The notes under the pieces: generated by a model
Database searches by the model: none
What the model was told of the DNA's origin: nothing
Seen by the model: the letters and a program-made list of their open reading frames with translations, nothing else
Part shown: positions 1 to 11,432 of the stretch, piece after piece
How the letters are laid out: each line of letters starts with the position of its first letter
Numbering within the stretch: position 1 is the first letter of the stretch
Program-made: the position numbers and the translations under genes
NCBI GenBank assembly: GCA_019916065.1
Contig: CM034243.1
Span: forward strand, 28,856,147-28,920,146
Direction of reading: 5' to 3'
DNA: 64,000 bases
DNA from: Vitellaria paradoxa
Taxonomy: Eukaryota; Streptophyta; Magnoliopsida; Ericales; Sapotaceae

Positions 1-1570
1 TTGGGCCATGTCCTTGGAAAAAATTACAATAAAGCGTCAAACTTGTGAAAAACTTAGTTGATTCATTTTTGAAGACTTGGAGTGTCAATTTGATTTAATT
101 TACTAGGAGTTAGGTTTTCTTTAAGTCAAATTAATATCCATATTATTGCATAGGACCAAGTATGCTATAATATTATATAATTTACTGCAATAGAGATTTT
201 TTTTTGGGGGGTGGGGGAGGGAGTGAATAGAATTCAGATCATAAATCTGCTGTGGTTCCATAATATTTGCTTCCTTAAGGTTTCTTTGAAGGCTATAGTT
301 TATTTTATTAAAGCATTCATGTGGGCAATTTTAAATCTTTAAGCGAAGATATTTGCCTCGTTTTGTCCTCGGGTTTGAGTTATTCGAGTTAACTATCCAA
401 CCAATTAATCAGTTTGGCATAAGAAAAATGAGATCTTAGTGGTAATTTCGTCAATATGGGAACTAACGCTGAGCATGATGAAAAACTGAAGTATCATTAT
501 GACAAGATTGGACAACTTGAATATATAATTAAGGTGAGGAAAGAGATTAACAATTTTCTTCAATTACTGGAGGATGTGATGATGACCTTCTAAGGTGAAT
601 GGCTCCAAAAGATCATGAAAAGACTCACTATGTAACCTAGCGAAATAAAATTGGGATGGCAATGGTTTTGGTTAATACAATTGTTGGAAAAAAAGTACAT
701 AAGTTGGGTACAAAGTCAGATTAGGATGTTGAATTCATAGAAGCAAGGGATGCAAATTGCTGTGTTACAAAGCAAACTGACAACAACCCCCAAGTTGATT
801 TCATTGCACCAAACAAATTTAACTGCTTAGATGCAAGGTTAAATTTGTTAATATTTCCTTTCTGCTATAATGATCAAATCAAATGGATGTGTGTAGTTTT
901 AATTTCCTGTCAAAAATTTTGCATTCCTCCATTGCAAAAACTTGAGCTTGGTTTTTCTCCAATGTGGGGGAAAGTGGTGTAGTTGGATCTGAAGATCAAT
1001 TTTTGCTCAAGGAAAGTCAACTTTAGCTTCCAAAAAGGAGGATATATGTATTCGATTTTGATAAAAATTTTTTGGTCTAAATTTTATTTCTATTGGGATT
1101 GGGTCTGCTTTAAGTTAATGTTATTTCCATATTAGTATTACTTAGATACTGAGCATGCTTGAATGTTGTATAATCTACTGCAATAGGGATTATAGTATTG
1201 GTCTTTTGAGACAATAAAATTCAGATCATAAATCTATTTTAATTCTATTATTTTTGCTTCCCTTGGGGCTCTTTGGATACCATAGCCTGTGGATTATTTG
1301 TAATAGGTACATAGAGTTACCTAACAAGCTAAAACTTGTCATAACACCAAGGGATTTGGAGAGGCTTGGTAAGAAACACAGCAGGATAAGCAGTGTAGGA
1401 GAGAGGCAACAATGATGCTTATTAGGGAGGTGATGATCCTAAATTTGGAGGTGAATGACCCTATTTATAGTGATGCATCACCAAATGGGATTATTATCAA
1501 AATAGGATTAGGATTATAAAAAATATGGATAACACCCTAGAGTGTGATCCACATAGGATTATTCTAGATA
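1..1570. repeat. Old degenerate repeat region with a diverged direct-repeat pair
   Basis: No gene can be supported here. Two diverged direct copies are visible, about 100-310 and about 1085-1295, offset by roughly 987 bp. Both hold a shared core 'attcagatcataaatct' (232 and 1219) followed by a related T-rich stretch. They could be old LTR-like ends or a plain duplication. Between them, 457-592 can be read as about 45 codons from an ATG to a stop, with no recognised domain. The part from 1320 to 1570 resembles degraded LTR-type sequence (it contains 'ccctatttatag'), but this is not firm. If the methyltransferase gene downstream is intact, this stretch may be part of its first intron. Confidence 0.35.
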
Positions 1571-1989
1571 AGGATAAGCCTTTTTTTCTTAATAGAACTT
1601 ACCTAAGTTTTAATACTAGTGAAGGTGTAAACACTTGAGCAAGCAATATAATCTTAGGCATACCTATATTCCTAGTCACTGAACCACTTGAGCCTGTATA
1701 TCGCAAGGTGCGGTCCGAATCAAACTACATTTAGTCTTGAATGTGCTAGTCGAGTGAGTGGAAGAATAAGTCAAACATATGAGGTACCTACTGAACAAAT
1801 GAAAAGACAAGGACAACATGGAAGTTTCTAAACTTTTCCTTTGGAGAAGGAAACTAAATGAAGCACAAACTATGCTTGATGGCATCTCAAGGTTTTGTGT
1901 TAATCTGGGAACACTGGATCCGTGATTGTTTGAGCTACTCGTGATTTAGTATCCCAAACCAAAGCAAGCATGCCATGTGGAAATAAGTA

Positions 1990-2114
1990 GGGGTGAGCAA
2001 AAACCGAAATAACTGAACTGAACCGAACCGAGCAAATCCAGTGAAATGGTTCAGTTTTTATGTTAGTTTGGTTGGTGCTTTTTTTTTTGGGCTGAACTGA
2101 CCAAACTAACCAAA

Positions 2115-2116
<2 letters not shown>
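1990..2116. mobile_element. Fragment with a hAT-like GGGGTGAGC terminus
   Basis: Starts 'taggggtgagcaaaaacc' and continues with repeated 'gaaccgaacc'-type words and their complement 'ggttcagttttt'. This composition is typical of small non-autonomous plant elements with a TAGGGGTGAGC-type end. A matching right terminus was not found; the sequence runs into a microsatellite, so the element looks truncated or expanded there. Confidence 0.35.

Positions 2117-2178
<62 letters not shown>
2117..2178. repeat. (TC)n microsatellite, about 31 units
   Basis: Uninterrupted TC dinucleotide tract of 62 bp directly after the GGGGTGAGC-type fragment. From 2180 to 2645 the sequence is AT-rich with nothing recognised. 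Confidence 0.95.
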
Positions 2179-2180
<2 letters not shown>

Positions 2181-2658
2181 GGAAAAAATGTATATTATTT
2201 TAATTATTCTATGTTATGTATTTTTATATTTTTTAAGGTGTAGTCTGTGCCATTAGGCTTATTCTTAGTTCTAATCAAGTAAATATTTGTATTTGTTTAA
2301 TTCGGAGTTTCTTTTATTTTTCAAAAAAAATTCAGTTTAACTGAGCTATCCCTTCTATTCCCTTTTGATATGTTTTATTGTGCTAGAGATCCTTCTATTC
2401 TTGTTAGAGCATCTCTAATTTTTTTTGGAAGTATTAGAGCATACTTGTTCTATTAAGTTACATTTTGAAGATTCATTCTACGTAACTCTCAGCTTTGGAT
2501 ATGATAGTGTTTTTTCGTGTCCTATTAAATGGAGAGCTAAGGTGATAAATACAGTAACACAAACCAACTAGTAAGCAAACTCATCATTTTCCTCAACATG
2601 GCGTATTGTCTTTGATATGATTGTCAAATGCCTTTCACTACAACTAAAGCCTGCATCT

Positions 2659-2868
2659 ACCCACCCTTGGTTGGTCCAGTAGAGCGGGAGTCAAGCCTAA
2701 GGCTTAGGTGATGTACCTAGGTCGCAGGTTCGATTCTCATCTAGAGCGGCCAGGATTTAAGTGGGGGGCCATGGCGGTGGGTTGCTGCGCTAGTTCCTCC
2801 GAGGGTTTGTAGGTCAGTGAGTAAAACCGCTGGGTGATTTCTCCCGTTACCAAAAAAAAAAAAAAAAA
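2659..2868 (+). mobile_element. tRNA-derived SINE with poly(A) tail
   Basis: An RNA polymerase III A box (TGGTCCAGTAG, 2672-2682) and B box (GGTTCGATTCTC, 2728-2739) are spaced as in a tRNA, followed by a unique body and an A-run at 2852-2870. Flanks carry a target-site duplication of about 13 bp: AAAGCCTGCATCT at 2646-2658 and AAAGCCCACATCT at 2869-2881 (two mismatches). This is the structure of a short interspersed element moved by LINE machinery. It differs in sequence from the other SINEs in the window. Confidence 0.8.
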
Positions 2869-3001
2869 AAAGCCCACATCTTATTTCTGAATGATGCATC
2901 ACCTAATAAAAAAGCTTGTAGCATTTTTCATGCCATTGCTTTAGTTTTGCCATAAGTTTTTGTACTTGTTGAGAAACTAGTGAAAAAAAAATACTTCGCA
3001 G

Positions 3002-6000
3002 TTATGTCAGAGGACATGGCTAAGGATGGTTATGAAAACATAATGAATGTTGACATTTCATTGGTGGCTATTGACATGATGAGAAGGAAATACGAACATG
3101 TATCAGAGCTGCAATGTATCCTTACAGATTCATTCCTTTTAGGATATCATATATCAAATTTTTTAAGCAAACGCATATTTATAGTGAGGTTTCCTTGAAA
3201 GAATCAACAGACATGCAGATGGATGTTAGGGATATGAGCTTCTTCCCTGATCAGTCATTTGAGGGAGTCATTGATAAAGGTATGTTGCTCCTCTTCATTA
3301 CATGATTTATCATTTTTTTGCAAATTTATAAATTTTGTCGTGGTTGATAATACTTTGTTAATGTTACTTATCATGCATGGGTTTCTGGTGTACATTCTAG
3401 GAACTCTTGATGCATTGATGGTGAGTTGTGTTCTCCACTTGTTTTGTTGATATCCCCAAAATTATTGTTATCATGTTCTAAACCTTTTTGTTTGATTTTT
3501 TTTTTAAGTGTGGTACTGATGCTCCAGTTAGTGCTGATCAAATGCTGGGGGAAGTCAGCAGGTTGTGGCCTTTACAAGCTTCTTAATCTATTTGCTGTTG
3601 CAATTTGTTACAAAAGTTAAATGGTCCAATTTTGTTTTAAGCATAATTCTTCTTCTTCTCTTAAACGGCTTTGTTATTCACAAAAAAGAAACTACTTCCT
3701 GCTTGTAGGCTTCTTAAACCTGGAGGAACCTATATGCTGGTAATCATATTCTTTTGACCTGTCATATATTAATCTCCGCATTTTGTGAGTGGTAGATAGT
3801 TAATTGATTTCCAAATTGTGAGTCACAGATAACATATGGCGATCCTAAAGCGAGGATTCCTTATTTGAGTAGACCAGTATACAATTGGAAAATTGAATTG
3901 TACATCATACGTGAGTCATCTTTCTGTTCTATTTCTTTTTCTTTCTTTACTTTCAAGTATCTTCTTTTCCTCACTAATCTCTTCAGTCTTTGGCTGCTTG
4001 TTTATTCTTTGGTAGATAATTGCTAGTTTTGTTTCATATTGTTGTCGAATATAATTTAAAATCTAGTTGGTTTTTGTGGGTCCTGATGGTTGGTTTATTG
4101 TACTCATCCCCGTCCCACTTACTCAATTGGTTGGGATACATCTTTTGTAGATTTTTTTAGTTGCATAACATTTACATCCCCTCTACCCTGTGCTTTGTTC
4201 CTCCAATATTTGTGACGTACCCTTGGCAGCCTTAAAACATGGTGCTTCCCGTTCGGATCAATAATCTAGTTGACATAGGAATGGCTCCTGTTATATTTTA
4301 CTTTGTTTATGCATCTGTATAATATTGAGATTTGGGTTAAAATTCAATGGTTGGATTCAATGCTATTCTATACTATTCTCTATAACCTTCTAAAATATTG
4401 ATGAATAAATACTTGATTTCATTATGGCATTTGAATTGTTTTCTTGGAGGTTATGCTATATTATGTTTCATAATTGATGTCTCTCCCCAAAAATTTAATC
4501 TAACAGATATTTCAATTGTATTTTTTGAATAAATGGAGATAATGTCTCCCTATTTCTCTGGAGTTGTTTCTAGCTAGTATGTGACTTTATTTATGTTAAT
4601 AAAGCAAGCAATATGATTTTGGATCCTGATAATCCTGTTCTCAAGTGTGCACGATAAGAGAAGTTCCCCCCTTTTTTTTTCCCCCTCTCAAAATGTGGAT
4701 GCAAATTTGTGGGCCTCTATATATGATCTCCTGGTTATCAATGGTTTTGTAAATGATAAAATGAACTTTTGTGATCCCAATGCATCAAGTTATTTCCTTC
4801 TTTATTTGAATCCACTCAACTTTACAAAGCCATTGTTTCTAAGGTGAAATGTGGTTGGTCTTCCCAATACCATGCATTGGTTAAGTAGTCATGACTATTT
4901 TGTTTTCCAGTTGAGTTTATTTTATTATCTTGTAGCGCATTCTCTTTAAATCGTTAACACTTGAATTCATGGTGAATTGTTTGCTGTCTTATTGTTTAGT
5001 TGCTCCATTCTGTGTCCTAATCAAGTTTGTTAAATTTCTATTTAAATATTAAAATCTTTGATTTCACAATAGTGTGAGAAAACTTCTTCGATTTTATATA
5101 AAATTTTAGTAGGGATAAAATAGGTAAAATCTCAATCTTAATACATAAAATCAATAAAATCTTGATTTTATAAGTAATTTTACCGATTTTAAAAATTGAG
5201 TGATTTTGTGTAACTTTGTCAAATAAAATAGACTTTCATGGGTTTTTTTTTTTATTTTATTTCTAACTGATAGCCCACAATTGTTTCCCTTGTTACTTTC
5301 TTTTTTTTTTTTTTTTTTTTCTATAGATTTTTTTGGTTCTATAACATTATTCTTTTCTATGCTATACTAGTTAAAGATCATGTACATTGTTCTACCAAAT
5401 TGACTACTGTAAATTAAATGCAATAATTAGAATAGAAACTAAGAGACCTATAATAAAATATTATAAATATATTTCAAATCCTACAAAAAAATAGATAAAA
5501 TAAAGTTATTACTTTAATGTTAATTTTATAGGTTACACCAAATATTTTAAATGTCTTAATTGTATAGATGGGTAAAGGAAGTATAAAATCAGATGAAGAA
5601 TCTTTTGTCAATTTTGTTTAGGGGTTCGATTTGTTGTTATACGTATGTTTTTGTGTATAGCATTTTCTTGATTACATGTTTTTGCTTTCTTTTCTTTTTA
5701 ATAAAATCCTTTACTTACCCAAAAAAAAAAAAAAGAAAAATCTAAATGAAGAATTATAATATCATGGACTATGTTTTCATGTTACAAGCATTGAGTAAAA
5801 TCTTGCAATTTTATGATTCGATTTTTTGAACCTTCATTGATTTTAAGTAGAATCTCGATTTTAACAACCTTGGTCCTAATCCTATTTGAAGAAAAAAATA
5901 TGATAAAATAATTAGACAATCATATGGCGTGTCTAACACATATTTCATTATTTGTGGTGTGTCTTACATGCATTTTGGCATGTATGGGAAGTATGTGTCA

Positions 6001-6995
6001 GACATGAATACAATACTTATTTTGAAGTGTATATAGGTTATCAACATGCATGAGCTTGAGAAGTAATTTTGGGTATCTTGTTTTTCGGAACTTTGTGATA
6101 TATGACAACTCATATGATGGTTTTTACAATTTTTTACTGCAAATATAGCTGCTTTGTTTTATTTTTTTACATGTAAAAAATATAGCTGTTTTTTATTGAA
6201 TTTGTTTTTCCTAGTTTGTACATTAGCTAGCTTGTCACATGTTTAAACTTTTGGTCAAATAGCTCTAGGTTGAGCTTTTAGAAATTGAAAAAGGAACAGG
6301 AGTAATAAATATGTAAAAAATGCATGTTGGATAAATGCATGGTCCATCATCCCTATTATTCCACCGCTAGGTGACTGATGAGAGTTCATTCATCTGTATG
6401 GTTCATGTGTTGATACATCTCTTTTGTATTTTTATGCTATGCTCTTTGTTTCTTACCTTCTAAGATAAATGGACTTAGCTTATTTTGGAAAGAAAAAAAA
6501 TTAGCTTTTTTTTTTTTTTTGGTAGGTAGCTACTAAAAATTTAGTTTTTTGTTTTTTTTTTTTGGTGTTGGGAAGTAAAAAAAAGCTAGCTTTTTAGATT
6601 TTTGTTAATTTGATATCTTTACCCTTCATAGTTTAAAAAAAATTTAAAATATAAGAGGGTAAATTTAGTTATTTAAAAAAAAAAACTAAAAAGCTAAGTA
6701 GTCAGAAGTTGAGAAGTTACCAAGGTTCCCAAACATAGCCTTATTTCAGCATACATTGCATTGATAATTTTTTAATATTGTATAGTAACATCAATGCTTT
6801 TGTTTTGCAGCCAGGCCCGGATTTCAAGAGCTCGCCGGCTCTGCTTCCCCAAGATCATACTTGGAACCTATTCCTACCACTGAAAAGGGCTTACTTCCAG
6901 CAGACTTTGTTCTGGAAGATCCGAATTCTCATTTTATATATGTGTGTAGAAAGATGGATGAAAGAACAGAATTAAGCCATGAACCCGCCATTTAG
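3002..6995 (+). CDS. SAM-dependent methyltransferase (METTL13/EEF1A-KNMT-like family), 5' part missing
   Basis: Seven spliced exons give 183 residues to a stop at 6993-6995: 3002-3115, 3211-3279, 3401-3420, 3509-3561, 3709-3739, 3829-3910, 6811-6995. All junctions are GT-AG and phases agree. Visible family features: VDIS (end of the second Rossmann strand), MDVRDM, IDKGTLDALM, a LKPGGTYMLITYGDP strand, and IPRPGF then a C-terminal FIYVCRKMDE. This matches the C-terminal two thirds of the plant methyltransferases resembling Arabidopsis At4g34360; relatives in animals methylate elongation factor 1A, but the substrate here is unknown. The N-terminal part (the W..RY region and the GCGN SAM-binding motif I) is absent from the first 3 kb, so either the first intron exceeds 3 kb with exon 1 outside the window, or this is a 5'-truncated copy. 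No internal stop was seen, which favours a live gene. Exon 3 is only 20 bp. Likely cytosolic. Confidence 0.85.
3911..6810 (+). other. Last intron of the methyltransferase gene, 2.9 kb
   Basis: Bounded by GTGAGT at 3911 and a TTTTGCAG acceptor ending at 6810. It is far longer than the gene's other introns (about 90-150 bp). It is T-rich with long T and A runs (for example 5301-5320, 6507-6522) and 'ttagcttttt'-type inverted words around 6480-6740 that look like a decayed foldback element. No coding sequence or clear transposon termini were found in it, so the cause of its expansion is not visible. Confidence 0.75.
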
Positions 6996-7360
6996 TTTGA
7001 CGACAGAGAGGATGTGTTTTAAGCAGCCGATTGTGCTGGGACGTCGGTTTCTCTGTTCTCGACCTTCAAATTTTCCGGTGCCCGTGTTCATTTAATTAGT
7101 GCCTCTGCAGAACTCAACTAGAGCCATGCCTGCTTGGACAAGAGGTCTAATTGCTATGCTTTCTCCTTGATAGATTATCTTTTCAAAATGAAAAGAGGGG
7201 AGAAAGAGCAATTGAGATATCCTGATGGAAAAATACTTGCCAAGACGTCAACTTTTAATCTTGTTGGCTGTATCTTTAAAATTATTTCATTTGCTTCCTA
7301 GCCGAAAGCTGTAACAAATGTATGCTATTTATTATCAGAGAGTGGCCCTTAGAATAATAT
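6996..7360 (+). other. Probable 3' UTR of the methyltransferase gene
   Basis: Less AT-rich than the sequence further on and directly downstream of the stop. An AATAATATA stretch at about 7352 could serve as a weak poly(A) signal. The end is an inference. From 7360 to 7836 the DNA is AT-rich with no recognisable feature. Confidence 0.4.
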
Positions 7361-7836
7361 ACCCTTGAATGATTTTGATACGTATCTATTTATGTTTTCG
7401 GAAAATCCGGATTCTCGTTTTAACAAGTACTTTGAAATTTAGCTGTTTCTTCTTTTGCGAAGGTTATTGAAGGGGCGCTAGATATGGAGACACGGCAGAT
7501 TTTACTGGTTTTCACCTTTCTTTTCATGGCAGCGTGCTACCAACATTTGATATTTGCTTGCTTTCTTTGTCTTGTAGCAGCGCCAAACTTTGCTTATTTC
7601 ATACTTACACAATGTTTGATTTGCTAAAAAATTAATAACAATCTCTGAGTACTTCTGAAAATCTTTAAAATTCTCTAATAAATTTTGGTTATTTTATATT
7701 TCGTGAAATCTCTATAAATTTTTATATATATCTACATAACCTAATAAATTTTTGCAAATTTCATTTTATTAAACAAATTTTAATAACTTTTTCACAAACC
7801 CCAATAATTTTTTAAAAAATTTTTAACGAATTTGAC

Positions 7837-8125
7837 ATAAATCAGTGGGAACGGACTAAAAAAATCATTCTCATGGTTTTTCTCTTTAACTTTCACGTAA
7901 AAATTAAAAAGTTTAGTAACTTTTAAAAAAATTCTAACATAAATTTGTGAGAATGGACCTAAAAAACTGTTCTCACGGTTTCTCTCTCCGACTTTTTCTG
8001 CAAAAGTCCAAAAGTTTAACAATTTTCAAACAAATTCTGGTATAAATCCATAGAAATTGACCTAAAAATCGTTCCTACGGTTTCTCTCTTTAATTTTTTA
8101 CTATAAAAGTACAAAAGTTGCACTA
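7837..8125. repeat. Degenerate 102-bp tandem repeat, three units
   Basis: Units begin at 7837, 7939 and 8042 with 'ataaat', each followed by 'ggac/tgacctaaaaaa..', a 'cggtttctctct'-type block and 'aaaagtttaac'. Spacing is 102-103 bp. The minus-strand open frame across it repeats the same residues twice and is a by-product of the repeat, not a gene. It may be a piece of a larger element or a short satellite. Confidence 0.75.
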
Positions 8126-8610
8126 TTTATCTCCTAAAAAACGTAATTTGGGTTAGAAATGTCAAACATCAAAAGTTATTTCAAATCACATTTTTTCTCA
8201 TTTTCTTTCCTTTTTTTTTTTTTTTTTACTCCAAACGCTATCTTACTATCATGATTCTCGTTGGTTACATTTGATTGGAAGATAAAAAAATTACTGTGAA
8301 ATAATGTATGTGGTTGGATGTAATATGAAAATAATTTTTTGTGTAGTATCATTTTTGTGTTTGGTTTTTTTTAATTTGCGAGGTAGGTAGTTGGATAATT
8401 AGTTGGAATGACAATGGGATTGGTTTAACTAAAATTATACCTCAACCTAAATTGGAAACACTTGTTTCCATACTCGTGATGGGTTATTGGAACACCATCC
8501 CATATTTGCCTCACATGGTTAAATTGGATTAAGTAAGTTTGACAAATTGGACTTGCAAAGACTTGAAAAAGTAAAAACTTATACATGAGTAGTAGATAAA
8601 ATTCAAAAGA

Positions 8611-8758
8611 GGTCATGTTTAGAGTTATAAAAAAAAATATAGAATTCTATAAATTTTTATAAACACGAATTACGAAATTATAAAATTTAAAATTTTTAGT
8701 TATTATATAAAATACAAAACACTAATTTTTACAATTTTATACAATCCAAACATACCCA
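8611..8758. mobile_element. MITE-like element with short inverted ends
   Basis: Left end 'ggtcatgtttagagtt' is roughly the reverse complement of the right end 'atccaaacataccc'. The interior is AT-rich and partly self-complementary. The size of about 150 bp fits a miniature inverted-repeat element. No convincing TSD was seen. Confidence 0.4.
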
Positions 8759-9385
8759 TAATATATAAATTCTGTAAATATAAATTGGATTGTGTCTGCC
8801 TTTTTCTAAAGCAGATTTTTGATGGGGAAGAGTTGATCTTTTTTGACAGGTCTAGGTGTTTTAAAAATTTTCTCAGACTTCCTTTGAATGATTGATCCCT
8901 TTTTTTGAGGTGTCTTGAAAATTTTCACATACCCTCTTCAAATTATTTTTATGTTTTTCTATTATCTTAGAGAACACAGGACATCATCTATATACACAAC
9001 ACAAAAATCTTTTTAAGCTCTTTAAAAGATATTGACAGTTGGTGTTTGCCTTTTCTCTGAAGCAGATTCTTGCGCCGCCGCTCTCTTTTGTTGTCTCAAC
9101 AACCAAACTATCACTCATTGCCACTGAATCCGTAGGTATTATCTGAAGCCCTTGTTTCCACCACAAATACCCGTCTTCGGGAGAAATACATTCCATCATA
9201 TATAAATTTAAATTGAATGTTCATTTAAATTACAAGGGCATCCAAACTGCTCATTTGACACAATGAATAGATAAATACACAATCTTCACATCAAATATGC
9301 ACACCGACAAATTTAACATTTTTGTCAGCAGGTACCCCCAAAAAAAAAAAAAAGGAAAAAAAAAATCATATAAAATCGTCAGCAG
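8759..9385. other. Intergenic stretch downstream of the BYPASS1-like gene, with one small unrecognised ORF
   Basis: A minus-strand frame of 71 codons (8984-9199) starts MMECISPEDGYLWWKQG and shows coding-like composition, but matches no family I know and has no clear partner exons. Two diverged copies of 'gccttttctctgaagcagattcttg' occur near 8800 and 9049, so part of the region is a local duplication. A poly(A) run at 9340-9365 lies next to the 3' end of the minus-strand gene. Coding status is very uncertain. Confidence 0.25.
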
Positions 9386-10525
9386 CTATTGCATCCTCTG
9401 CCTGAGGCAATCAAGCAATTCATTTCTCCCACCCAAAATCTCGTTGAACAAACCATCCACTTCCTTCCCAATTCCATCCACCAAACTCTCCATCCCCTCC
9501 AATTTCCCCGACAGATTTTCGAAGCTTTCTCGGATTATCTCCCCGGCTGCAGCCAAACAAGCTGCATCCTCGTTCACCTCTCTCACTTCCTTCAGGACGA
9601 CCTCATCATCTTCTCCCTCCATCACTGCCTCAACAAAACCCGAATCCAAATCCATCAGCACTGAAGAAGAACCAAGGAGCCCATCAATGGCTGGTTTTTT
9701 CATCTTCGAGTATGGTTTGGAATCCCCAGACAATCCTGATAACACAATCCCACATACCCAAAATCCAACGCTCTTCAGAATCATCAGAGCTTGATGAACA
9801 ATCAATTCCTTTCCAGACCAAATCCTTTCATCACTCTCTTCTTTTTCTTCTTCGTCTTCTTCTTTGATTTTCAAGTCTTTGTTCAGGTTCTTGAACTGAT
9901 TTTCTCTCAGAAGTTCCACGGCTGATGCAGGGGAACCCTGGATGAGGGTCAGAGCGTGAGAAATGGAAAGGCGAGATTGACCCAGATGAGAAAGTGAACG
10001 AGTGATGGAGTTGAGAAGGTTCAATAGCTTCAAGCTGTAGCTTAGATACTCTTCCATGGAAGGAGCCTCCCATTTGGTTACAGGGTGGTCTATATCCACA
10101 ACCAGCTTAGCAAAAGCCTTGTTGACTTCGGACAGCGCCTCCAAACACCGTTTGATCCATGAGAGGGACAAGGTTAATTTCGATCCAGGTTTCGAATTCG
10201 AGGGGGATAGTTGGTTTAAGCAATCTGATACATGGGATCGAAAAGCCAGTAAAGAAGCCGATAAGACTTCAGATTGGTGGTGGTCGTCGTCGTCGTGGTG
10301 GCGGTGGTGATTCTCCAGTTTGGAGGAGGAGGAGGAGGAGAGGTTAACGATGAGAGGATGCTTAAGCCTATCAATTACAAAGAGATGAACCGTGTGACAC
10401 AACAAGAAGGGTTTGGTGTTTGCGTTTGGATTTTGGTCAACCAGGAGAACGCATGGGTTTTTAAAGATTGAGGACTTCTGTGCACCGATGAGATTGTTGG
10501 ATTTTGACCGTATAATGGGATTCAC
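9386..10525 (-). CDS. BYPASS1-like protein (BPS1/DUF793 family)
   Basis: A single uninterrupted frame of 379 residues without introns. After a low-complexity linker (polySer and a His/Asp-rich run, about residues 62-85) comes the family core: LSLSWIKRCLEALSEVNKAF (about 119-138), DIDHPVTKW, a helix YLSYSLKLLNLLNSITRSL and LGQSRLSISHAL. A hydrophobic segment GFWVCGIVLSGLSGD follows at about 254-268, and a C-terminal helical part ends LGGRNELLDCLRQR. This layout fits plant BYPASS-related proteins; Arabidopsis BPS1 restrains a root-derived mobile signal that arrests shoots. The exact role of this paralogue is unknown. An acidic EEDEEEKEES insert lies before the hydrophobic helix. The first Met is used because no other Met precedes MEEYL; the first 60 residues are unlike typical members, so the true start is uncertain. 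A TATA-like run (10579-10594) lies about 55 bp upstream. Confidence 0.8.
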   Translation of the reverse strand: MNPIIRSKSNNLIGAQKSSIFKNPCVLLVDQNPNANTKPFLLCHTVHLFVIDRLKHPLIVNLSSSSSSKLENHHRHHDDDDHHQSEVLSASLLAFRSHVSDCLNQLSPSNSKPGSKLTLSLSWIKRCLEALSEVNKAFAKLVVDIDHPVTKWEAPSMEEYLSYSLKLLNLLNSITRSLSHLGQSRLSISHALTLIQGSPASAVELLRENQFKNLNKDLKIKEEDEEEKEESDERIWSGKELIVHQALMILKSVGFWVCGIVLSGLSGDSKPYSKMKKPAIDGLLGSSSVLMDLDSGFVEAVMEGEDDEVVLKEVREVNEDAACLAAAGEIIRESFENLSGKLEGMESLVDGIGKEVDGLFNEILGGRNELLDCLRQRMQ

Positions 10526-11414
10526 TTACAGCATTAATGCCAGGCCAAAATCTTCAACTTTCTCCCTGACCCAAAAAAAAATATATATATATATTTCTTC
10601 CTGACCAAAAATATTGAACTTTGGTGACATTTGCTATCCAAACTTTTACGACTTTTCACTAATTTTTGTTAATTTTTTCAAAATTATGATCATTCTTATT
10701 TTTTATACATTTGATTTCAAACTCTAATTTTTATAAATTTTTGTTAATTTTTAATAATTTTTATAACAAGTTTGAACGGTAGATAAAATTACATTCAAAC
10801 AGATTTGATTAAAATTTTTAAGTTACACCAATCAAACGTGAAAAAGTTGATACTCAACTTATTTTTTAAAATTTTAGGTACCAAATGTTTCTTTTTAAGC
10901 TTTTACAGACTTTTAGTAATTTTTTTAATTTTTGTTAATTTTTTTTACACTTTTTAAAAAATAAAATAACAATTTAAAATTTATCAGTTTTTTAGAAATA
11001 AATAATGTTGTACAATCAGAATATATGAAAAAAAAATTAGCAAAAATGAAGTTGAAACTGAAACTTTTTATTGGGTCTTATTGCAGAACGGGGGGACTCT
11101 CTCCGGTTTGGCGGTGGTCAAATGCTCTTATCTTTTTTTTTTTTTGGTAATTTAGAAATGCTCTTATCTTTTTACTATTAAAGGATTTATTTTTATTATT
11201 TATTTATTTATTTTCGTGTACTATGATTCTATCCAGTTGTGATGATCTTCGCAATCACGCATTATCCGGATGCAGGTGGGGCCAGTTGAGAACTCATTGC
11301 ACACGTTATTACCTACAACAGGAAAGATGAAACGAAACTGGGGGCTTTGGGGGGCATAAAAGAGAATCCAAATACGCGTGCTTGAAGATGTTCTTTTACA
11401 GGGTGTTATCGGAT
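10526..11414. other. AT-rich intergenic DNA upstream of the BYPASS1-like gene
   Basis: Contains the likely promoter of the minus-strand gene nearest 10526-10620, including an ATATATATATAT stretch. Further out are several words of the type 'ttttgttaattttt' (10660-10940) that recur inverted at 12380-12440 ('aattaacaaaaattta'). These suggest decayed insertions of one family in opposite orientation. No gene was seen. Confidence 0.4.
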
Positions 11415-11432
11415 GAAGTTATTTGTCGACTT

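Noticed and set aside
457..592. Missing first exon of the methyltransferase
   Set aside because: The translation has no glycine-rich SAM motif and does not resemble the family N-terminus.
2672..2739. Possible tRNA gene from A and B boxes
   Set aside because: No acceptor stem or anticodon arm folds; a poly(A) tail and target duplication show a SINE.
9297..10604. Several plus-strand open frames of 60-165 codons
   Set aside because: They are antisense shadows of the intact minus-strand BYPASS1-like gene, with no domain of their own and low-complexity translations.
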